Positions 54,975-64,000 of a stretch of 64,000 bases of DNA are shown here, piece after piece. Origin of the DNA: Calcarisporiella thermophila CBS 279.70. Taxonomy: Eukaryota; Calcarisporiellomycota. A program made the translations under genes and the position numbers. How positions within the stretch are numbered: position 1 is the first letter of the stretch; each line of letters begins with the position of its first letter. Where the stretch lies: contig NW_027192191.1 in assembly GCF_041956535.1 (NCBI RefSeq), positions 1,127,443-1,191,442 of the forward strand, in the 5' to 3' direction. The notes under the pieces were generated by a model. It ran no database searches and was not told the DNA's origin. It worked only from the letters and a program-made list of their open reading frames with translations.

Positions 54975-57900
54975 ATGAAGCAGGGAAAGTATGACAGCGA
55001 GGAAGATGGAGATGATGAGCATGACCTATCACCGCAAGCTACCGATCGATCAAAAAGGCGTCTTCCGCAAGACCCAGCTCATTATGATACACTTCAAAAC
55101 CGTTCACTCTTCTCCTCTGAATATCGCTCACGCCAACTTCGACCGCGTACAACAAGATTAAAATTCACAGAAGACATTACAGATAAAGATTTTGAAGCTA
55201 TGATCCGCGCGTATAATCGAAGTGGTGAGACTCGCCATAGCAAGAGATTGAGAGAATCAGTTGGGGAGAGAAAGCATAATACATCAGAAGACGAAGGGCC
55301 TTTACGCAAGCGGAAAGAGCGATGGAGCAACACCTCTGTGAATGGTCCCTACTCATTACGGAGCAGATCCATGGTCAGGGAATCAGAATCTCACAGTATA
55401 CGAAGTACAATGGGTCACACTTCTAATAATCCTTCCCCCAATAATATGGCTCAGACTGCTCTCTATACCGAAGGGCGCGTTACTCGGAACAGAGCTAGGG
55501 TGTGTCCTGAATTAGCTCCAGATTTCGAATCTAAAATCCTCTCCATTGGGTTATCTCCAGATAAGAGCGACCATGAGGCTGCCCAAAACTTACAAAATAT
55601 AGCTAGGGGTAGATCACATGTAGATGGCCAGGAATTAGACCAAGATCAAAAACATGAGAACAACTCTGATATTGAAGAGGACCAAGGGGATGAAAGCTCC
55701 GGTAACGAAGAAGGTAATCATTAAGTATTTCCACCTTGAGCCTGAGCAATAGCTAAATGCTTCTCGTGCTTAAATGTATAGGACACAATTTAAGACATAA
55801 TCGCTCGAACAACTTCTGGTCGGATGATAAGAATCACGTTAGAGATTCAACACTTCGCAAAAGTGATCGAGATTCGGATGAAGCAACGGGATATCAAGAT
55901 GATGAAGAAGATCAGGGAAAACGTAAATATTATCTTCGCGAGCGACAAGAAGTTAGCTATGTGCTACCGCAGCCTCAGTCACCTACCAATAAATCTCGGA
56001 AAAATAGTCATTCTAAGCTTGGGAACGGGTATCGCTTGAACGGCAAACGACGTGATAATATGCGCCATACTAGTAGTCGCAGTGGATACGCATTTTCCCG
56101 TTTTCAGAATAATAATTTTACTACGGTATACATCTTTGGCACAAAATTTCACACGTGTTTTTACTGATTATGTATATATATTTTATAATTCAGCCATATG
56201 ATAGTGGAGAGGATGTGAATTATGGAAATAATTTCAAGCACGTACTTGGTGGCGACAACGACTCTCGAATATTACCACTTAATCTTCGCGAGCTGCAGGG
56301 TACACGTGAGAGACGTTTACTTCCCGTTAACGTCTCTACGGAAGACCCCTTGGCACCAAATCAGAAAGTTGATTTTACATCTGTTGGAGGGTTAGATCAC
56401 CATATTAAATCTCTCAAAGAAATGGTAATGTTGCCCTTGTTGTATCCAGAGGTTTATTCTCGCTTCCAGATAACTCCACCTCGAGGTGTCCTATTCCATG
56501 GTCCACCTGGAACTGGCAAAACCTTGCTCGCCCGTGCCCTTGCATCTAGCTGCTCAACTGAATCGCAAAAGGTGGCTTTTTTTATGCGTAAAGGAGCAGA
56601 TTGTCTGAGTAAATGGGTGGGAGAAGCAGAGCGTCAATTACGAATTCTTTTTGAGGAAGCGAAGGCGTGGCAACCGAGTATTATTTTTTTTGACGAAATT
56701 GATGGTCTTGCACCTATTCGTTCAAGTAAACACGAACAAGTGCATGCTTCAATTGTCTCGACACTACTTGCTCTAATGGATGGACTTGATAGTCGAGGAC
56801 AGGTGATAGTGATCGGAGCTACTAACCGTATTGATTCGATTGACCCGGCTCTGAGACGACCGGGAAGATTTGATCGTGAATTTTATTTTCCCTTACCCAA
56901 TGAGACTGCACGTCGTAAAATAATCGAGATCGTAACGCGTGGGTGGGATCCACCAGTTCCTGAGACTTTCATAACTCATTTAGCAAAAATCACAAAAGGT
57001 TGTTGTGGTGCAGATATCAAAGCTCTTTGTACAGAGGCAGCTCTCCGTGCAATTCACCGCAGATATCCACAGATTTATGAATCTCCTGAAAAATTGCTAA
57101 TAGATTCGAATGCAATACGTGTTAGACAACACGATTTCCTCGTCTCATCAAAACGTAGTTTTATTCTCTGAACATTCCCTTCGTCATAGCCATTAATATT
57201 CTTATTTGAACTAATAGTGATAGTTCCTGCATCAGCTCGTATAGCCGGAAGCAATTCAATGCCGCTCCCGAAATTTATTGAGCCGTTACTTTTGCCTGCA
57301 CTTCACGAACTTACAAAAAATCTTCAAAGATCACTTCCTAATATCAATGAAAAGGACGAGGAAGATAACATTGCTAGCGATGATGATATGAACAATATTG
57401 ATTGGGATCAAACTAGAAGTATGCATTGTAAGTAATTTTATTTTATACGCATTGACAGCCTGATTTACAAGTGATTTACAGGTCTAAAAGAACTCAGAAC
57501 ATTCAAGCCTCGATTGTTAATATGTGGGAAGCCAGGAATGGGTCAACAGTACATTGGACGTGCGATCATAGACTTTTTGGAAGGATTTTTTGTACAATCA
57601 TTTGACCTGGCATCTCTACTCTCTGATTCTCTGCGGGTTCGGACTCAAAATTTTTTATCGTTTATGCATTATTTTAATACATATAGTACTTATAGACACC
57701 CGAGGCAACCTGTGTGCAGTTATTTATTGAAGTGAAAAGACAAAAGCCTAGTGTTATCTTTATTCCGTGTTTGGAAAAGTGGCGCGAGTCTATTTCAGAC
57801 GCGCTTTTTAATACTTTCACTACACTACTGGAGGATATTCCGCCACACGATCCAATTCTACTTCTGTCGACAAGTAGTTGCACTTTCGAAGAACTACCTG

Positions 57901-59710
57901 AAGATGTACAGTCCTGGTACAAAATTACATCTAATAGTTTTTTCGAACTCAAAGCTCCAGCTGAGGTATTTTTATTCTCTTCTCAAGGAAAAGTATAGTA
58001 GAATTTACCTCTTGCAAATTGTAGTCGCAGCGACGCGTATTCTTTCAACATCTAATTGATGATATTACAAGGGCCCCAAAGGAATTCGAATCCGGATCAA
58101 AGCGAACTTTAAAGGAAGTGAAGGAAGTTCTTCCAAAAGCCCCTCCCCCACCCCCTCGTTTACCAACTGAAGAAGAAAAGAGGTTGTTGCGAGAACACGA
58201 TGAGTATATATTCCGTGAACTTCGTATATCATTACGTACTATTGTCGATGAACTTTTTAAAGAGAAGAAATACAAGGAGTTTTCTCGTCCTGTGGTATGC
58301 ATCCCAATATCCGCATTGTTTTATCTAGAGATGCTCAATAGCTGTTTTACACTTAGGATCCTGAACTAATGCCAGATTATTATAATGTCGTTACTCAGCC
58401 GATGGACTTGCAGACCTTACGAGAAAAAATCAATATGCATGAATATTTGACTGTGGCGGATTTTCTTGAAGATATCGACTTGATGGTTTATAACACTGAG
58501 TTATATTACGACCGATATAGCCCACAGGTCAATCGTATCAAGGACATGCAGGATGTAGCTTATTCAATTGTGGGGCGATTTAATCCTGAGTTGATAAGAG
58601 AATCTGAAAAGAGTGCTGCACGACGACGGTTAGAAAATCAAAAGAGTAATCGTAAGGCAAATGATTATTCAAAGCTAGCCATACGCCGGCAGGCAGTTCC
58701 TCAACAAGTTCGCCCACAGCAACAATGGGAAAGAGATGTATTACCTAAACGAGTTAGTATGCGAGTTCGTGGTATTAGTCCAAGCCCAGTTCGTGAAATT
58801 CAGCCCACTTCACGTGCGAATCGTCGGAAATCTGACAGGGAAGGCGAAGAAGCGAGCAATGATGAAGCATCAGATAAAGTTGTGATTCCGGAAAAGGATC
58901 CAAGAAATGAAATAATGCCTGCTAACGCTAAACACTTTGATAATGCTACGTATATACCCAACATGGAAAGGAGCAAATCTGAGCCCCTCCCTTCTGGAAG
59001 ACCCATAGTAAACGTGAGAAGAGCTTCTTCTCATATATCTCGCGATGTGTCTCCAATTAGTATAACTCTCCCCGCTGACTCAGCCAGCATGTCGACCGAT
59101 AATTACGAACCGGGTAAAAAAATTGAACTGAAAGGAAGCTCTCAGGATAAACAGTCGACTGCGGACGCAGAGGGGGCAGAAAAGAGTAAATTTAAAATGT
59201 TGTTTTGTTAATCTCGTACTAAATTTTTTATTATCAGATGGCGCAAATAATATAGTCGCAGAAGCAAACGAAGAGTTAATGACTGAAGGACCCACAGTTG
59301 ATTCTGATACCCTGCCCCTATCCAATCAAATTGGCGCATCACCTTCTCCTTTCTCACAGCTCCCAGCTCAAACAACTGAAATTGAGGATCAAATGCAAAC
59401 AATGGAATTAGATCAGCAGGAATCTACCCTTCCTACCCCAGTGCTTAGAGTAGAGGAGGAGGAAGTTCAACGTTTTTCTAATTGGATTGTCGCGGAAACA
59501 AAATCATTTAGCATTGATGAACTGGACGAATTACGATCTCTCCTCTATTCAAAATTGTGGGATCACCGAATGGAATGGGACAAGACGGCTCTTCTTGAGG
59601 TTTTTATTTTAATTTTCTATATCTTTTCTGAGAGTATAATCACACACGTTGCCCTGCTTTCTCTATAGGATTTATTTGAAACGACTCGTGAATTTCTGGC
59701 AAAACACTGA
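54975..59710 (+). CDS. YTA7: Yta7/ATAD2-type AAA ATPase with bromodomain
   Basis: Ten exons (54975-55713, 55782-56125, 56194-57154, 57218-57427, 57482-57636, 57696-57965, 58031-58294, 58357-59185, 59238-59599, 59669-59710) give 1391 aa. The first 360 residues are acidic and disordered. AAA1 (about 395-680) has Walker A GPPGTGKT (464-471), Walker B IIFFDEIDGL and the sensor/Arg-finger DPALRRPGRFDREF. A second, degenerate AAA (about 790-900) has GKPGMGQQ in place of Walker A. The bromodomain follows (about 935-1050; MPDYYNVVTQPMDL and Y-Y). Yta7/ATAD2/Abo1 hexamers load or evict histone H3-H4. Introns are 54-84 nt. Confidence 0.95.
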
Positions 59711-59993
59711 AATTCTGTCTAATTCATCACGATGCACCTATCTAGCCAAAATTTACCCGCTTCTTATCATCAATTTGAATATTGCCATTTTTCTTTTGTA
59801 AAATAATTATTTTGCTGGGGGGTCTGCTTTGCTGTAGAACAAATAAATTGTGGATATTTAGACAAGTAGCAGTACTATAGTAATAAAATATATAAACAAT
59901 CATAGAGAATGACAGAAAAGAAATTCCGAAAAGGAAATATAGGTATGTTATTGCAAATTTTATCATAAAATAAAAAATAATAATAATATAAAT

Positions 59994-61262
59994 TTATCTG
60001 CTACTACCTAATCGTCCTTTTTCAGCTTCTATTCGGCTGTAGAGCATGTAGAGAGCCATTTGATTTGACTCTGGTGTGCCTGTGATAGTGACGAGTCGCT
60101 CATTGGTATTGCCCTGTGGCTCTGCGATCTTTATATGTGAGCCCGACATTTGACGAATTTCGTTGATTTTAGACCCTCCTTTGCCAATAATGCATCCAAC
60201 CAGATCATTAGGAATTAGAATCTGCTGTGCTTGTTCACCATGTGGCATCCGTGGGGGTGATTGCATGTAGACAAGCTGAGGAGGGGGAGGATGCGGATAA
60301 TGGCTCCCAAAGTAAGATGGACGGATTTGTGGTGGAATTGGTTGAGCAGGGAAAGGAGGGGGTTGATAACGCTGGACAGGCTGAGGACGATAAGGAATAT
60401 AACCCCCAGTTTGACGTGTAGAAAGCTCTACTAGAATGGTCGCAATTTCCCGGATCGCATTGTGAATTGATTGTGGGTTTCCGGAAATTGTAATTGCACG
60501 CTCCGATGACCCAGGCAGTACATCCTCCGATGCAAGCATACGTGTGCCCGTGCGCTCCTGAATCTCTTTAATTTTTGAACCCGCACGTCCGATGATTTGG
60601 CCCATGCTGTGATGGGGCGCAAGAATGCGTAAGGTGACTTGTGAACTAGAAGGAGAATCTTCTGCTGGATCCTCAGAGAGGATTTTTCGAGCAACATGGC
60701 CAAATGCCTATATTTGCAATCGGAATATATAAATAAAACGGATAAATAGCACTAAAGATTAAATGAAAAACTTTTTAATCACCTCAGCAACACCATCAAT
60801 AGTCCCACTAGTTGTTAAAATCCTCTCTAATGTTCCTTGGACATTCTCGGAAATTGTGACCCGTGCACCAGATCGTTCGCGAATTTCACTTACATTACGT
60901 CCACCTTTTCCAATAATCATACCTGCTTCCTTGGTTGAAACCAATGCACGCATGAATAATACTGGCCCATCTGGTGAACTGCCATCTATATTTTCTCCAA
61001 TTATATCTACATCCTCCCGCGCTTCTTGTTCTCCTCCACCTATTCCATCCTCGGTTTCTCCAAATCCCTCAACTGCTTCTAGGTAACTACTCTCTCCTTT
61101 TATCTCTTGACCTATGTCTTGATCGCTGTCATTTAAAGCTTGTCTCTTAGAATTGCGGCCTTCCCGAGATCCAGGGCTAAGTAGCTGTTCATCATCATCG
61201 TGGTCAGAACGCGATCGCTTTCTTTCTCCTCCAGGAGAACTGCCACCTTCAGAGTCTGACAT
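59994..61262 (-). CDS. Triple KH-domain RNA-binding protein (PCBP/Rnc1/Hek2 type)
   Basis: Two exons, 61262-60783 and 60707-59994, give 397 aa. Three KH domains carry their GxxG loops at residues 118-121 (GKGG), 200-203 (GRAG) and 335-338 (GKGG). KH1 and KH2 are close together and KH3 follows a Pro/Gln/Tyr-rich linker (260-320), the layout of poly(C)-binding proteins and of the fungal Rnc1, Pbp2 and Hek2 proteins. The N-terminal 90 residues are Ser/Asp/Glu/Gly-rich with a basic cluster (ERKRSR) that may be a nuclear signal. It binds C-rich single-stranded RNA in family precedent; targets here are unknown. Confidence 0.93.
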
Positions 61263-61979
61263 TATATTTTAAAAATCAAGATTGTGTTATAAATAGTCTG
61301 TGTTTTGTGAGAAACTGTTCTGTAAGTATGGATTAATCGACGGAAAATGGAGAATAAAGAATTGGAAGCGCAATGAAGAGAGGAAGCAAGCGCGATCGGG
61401 GAAACAGAGAAGGCATGGGTAGAACGAGCGTATGGGAAGAGGCAAATATAGAAAAAGTTAATCAGAGTGAATCCAATTAAACAAATATTGGAAGAGACGA
61501 TATGAACCTAATGATCAGTTGTGAGTAAGTATTAGGGGATCTCTCTATGGGCTGATGACAAGTAGGGACAGTAATGAGTTGATCTTGAAAAAAGGAAGTT
61601 TTGTTATTTAACTGCGCCATCTTGATACCAAACAAGCAAGCCATTAAATTGAAACCAGAACAAATGTGCCTATTGGATTTGTGATTTAGGGATGTATGAT
61701 GTAAAAAGTATAATAAATGTTGAATCGGGTGATTTAATCTCACTATCTTGACTAAATTTCGCTCTTCAAAATCAAATTCGTACCTATGCAACAAGCTACA
61801 AAATAGGTCCTTTCAAAATATTCACTTGATAGAATAGAGATTTAAAGTGTGTTCTAACCGTTAAAGTAACAGCTTAAGATATACATTATGCTTCATTGAA
61901 TAAAATAAATGAAAATTTTAGTTTATCTTTAAAACTATAAAAATTTCGAGGAGATCAGCTCTCGAAGTTAAGAGGGGTG
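61263..61979. other. Promoter of the KH gene and 3' end of gamma-tubulin
   Basis: About 700 bp. A 105-codon minus frame (61477-61794) has no family resemblance. No supported gene. Confidence 0.5.
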
Positions 61980-63953
61980 CTAATGGGACACATAATCTGG
62001 ACTCTCACATGCTTGATATTCATTAATGAGCTCTTGCACAACTTGCCTAATTAGTTACAACCAAAATACTCAGAGCAAATATTTGGATGGCGATAACGAT
62101 AGAAAATAATACCTGGACTCGTCAAACTCCTCTAAACCATCTGCAAAAAGAGATTCCTTTCGATATTGCTCCAAAAAAGCATTGCGCCGCCGCAGGCGAT
62201 CATACTGATCACAGGTTCTTTTGAAAAGCTGAGAGGAATAAATAAGTTATAGAGTTTTAACTGAAAATTAAAAAATGATTATATATATTACTTGGGAGAT
62301 ACTAGTGTGGTTGGCAAGCATTAGCCCGCTAACTCGATGTGATGTTTGGACGTAAGGTGACTTCCGTGTCAAAGCAACTTGGATATTTGCGGGACCCCAA
62401 GGAATAAATTGAGCAAGTCTACGTTCGCGAATACGTAATAAAGATTTATGCACCTAAAACGAATATTTAATGATCTTTTTATAAATTGAGATGAGAAAAA
62501 AAACTCACGTCAGTCGGATCAGCTTCTCCTTGGATAATATTGAGAATTGAGATGTAGCAACTTTTTTTCGTGGGGTTAATTGAAACCATTTTATTTTTGG
62601 GTTGCAACAACCGTCGCATAACATCAAGGACTGTTGTCTTCCTCACGGATTTTGCCTATTTAGAGAACAGATATTAGTTATTTAGGAAGAATTATATCGC
62701 AATTAGACCAAGTTAAAGTGACCTTCTCAACCTGATCTCCTGTAAATGGAGTATAAGATGTCATTAAGTAATGACAGCGTGGTGTCGGAATCAGTGAGGC
62801 GATCATCCCAACAAGGTCATTGTTCATGTAGCCTGGATAGCGTAATGTTGTAGTGCTTGCTGACATTACTGTTGATACCTAAATTCATAGAGGTCACTAA
62901 CCTAAATAAATAATGATTGCCAGTATATTATTTATAGTACATTACCAGCTGATTTGTTTGTGTGAACGTAGGGTTCTGTATGTGAAGCCGATCTGCTGCT
63001 ATTCTATTTAGTGCAGCATTATCTAATACAATCTAATAAGAAAATATATGAAAAAAATTTTATCCTGATAGAGTATAACATTTAAAGAAACTAACCACAC
63101 AGTCGGCATTGGTTGTTAATCGCTTTAAACTTAGTATGCTATTATATGGCTGTACGACTACATCTGATGTTTCCTCGTTATTAGGAAACACTGAATATGT
63201 CTGAATCAATTTCTTGGGATAACGATCATTAAGCCTTTCTAGAAGAAAAGATCCAAGTCCCGATCCGGTTCCTCCGGCTATAGAATGGAGTAACATGAAC
63301 CCCTTTAATTCATATAATTAGTTATAATAATTTGTATGTATTCAAAGCGTAAATATATACCTCAAGTGATTCGCTGCCATCTGCTTCCCTATCAATCATA
63401 TCCAGCACGTCCTCGCATATACGTTCACCCTGAGAGTAGCCAAATGCCCAGTTATTACCGGCACCACCACCATCGGTCGAAAGATATATATTCTCAGGAT
63501 TATAGAGGTTCGAGTAGGGAGATTGAAGTATATTATTGATGACCTGAAAAATATTGAGGATAAGTTATGGATTGAATGACATAGTATGCTGGATACACTT
63601 GCAGTAACTTACTCTGGGTTCAAGATCCAGAAGAATAGCTCGTGGAATGTAATGTTCATCATCAGCCTACAATGGATTCGGAAGGAAAATTAATATATCT
63701 CTAATCTTTGTTTAAATATATTCGATTTAATAATACTTGGTAAAAAAAGACATCTTTTCTATCGCCTCCTTCAGTCGCAAAGTCTTCTAAGGTACCATCC
63801 TTACTGATCCCATGCTCTGCGCATAGCTGCTTCCAAAATTCCATTCCAACTTAAATATTTAACGGTTAGTACATGCTTAAAATGGGGCAGCTGACAATAC
63901 ATACTTTGATTCCCGCATTGTCCTGTTTGTAGTGTTATGATTTCTCGCGGCAT
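61980..63953 (-). CDS. TUBG: Gamma-tubulin
   Basis: Eleven exons (63953-63905, 63849-63737, 63666-63613, 63543-63361, 63302-63096, 63032-62946, 62878-62723, 62655-62509, 62453-62292, 62228-62113, 62046-61980) give 446 aa. The N-terminus [18 protein letters not shown], a GGGAGNNWA segment (tubulin nucleotide pocket), [14 protein letters not shown] (142-155), and the gamma-specific [19 protein letters not shown] identify it over alpha or beta. The C-terminus [20 protein letters not shown] matches the gamma class. It nucleates microtubules at spindle poles. Eleven exons make it one of the most intron-rich genes here. Complete at both ends; only 47 bp of upstream DNA is in view. Confidence 0.97.
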
Positions 63954-64000
63954 CTTTTAACGGAATGATAAAATGCCTTAATTTTGTATTTATTTTAAGG

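Overview
The window is nuclear DNA of a fungus. Genes are compact and mostly split by short (about 45-110 nt) GT-AG introns, and intergenic spacers are short. The set is fungal in character: a Mam3/CNNM-type transporter, an Iml2/TTC39 protein, a Cps1-like GT2 synthase, a Yox1/Pho2-like homeodomain factor, a Yta7-type ATPase and a Rac GTPase. Several genes argue for an early-diverging (non-Dikarya) lineage: a PEN-2 gamma-secretase subunit, a probable Integrator INTS10-like subunit, an SppA-type S49 protease and a NuiA-fold nuclease-inhibitor homologue. The lineage is an inference; no rRNA or other direct taxonomic marker is present.

Layout. 0-17 kb is visibly richer in G+C: a bHLH factor (+), a five-AT-hook protein (-), Iml2/TTC39 (-), sideroflexin (+), an HSD10-like SDR (-), a membrane glycosyltransferase (-), the ankyrin protein Yar1 (-) and the mitochondrial 2-oxoglutarate dehydrogenase E2 Kgd2 (+). 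From 17 to 32 kb the DNA is more A+T rich and contains an unresolved or decayed stretch (17-18.7 kb), the 3' part of a multispan membrane protein, PI synthase, Mam3, SppA, a NuiA-like protein, a makorin E3 ligase and two small orphan genes. From 33 to 44 kb there are a GT2 synthase, PEN-2, the INTS10-like gene, aspartate-semialdehyde dehydrogenase and a homeodomain factor. From 44 to 64 kb there are phosphoacetylglucosamine mutase, Dph3, a secreted or GPI-type LRR protein with cassette exons, an orphan, Snx3, Trm1, Rac1, Yta7/ATAD2, a triple-KH protein and gamma-tubulin.

The neighbours form no pathway operon; this is ordinary eukaryotic gene order. Many genes sit as divergent pairs sharing 150-600 bp of promoter: TTC39/SFXN, YAR1/KGD2, MAM3/SppA, PCM1/DPH3, SNX3/TRM1 and RAC1/YTA7. 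Two of these spacers carry an identical TGACGTAA (ATF/CREB-type) octamer. Exon boundaries below were read by eye from splice consensus plus frame and family continuity. For nearly all recognised genes they give an uninterrupted frame of the family's usual length. I found no convincing tRNA, rRNA, CRISPR array or intact transposon.
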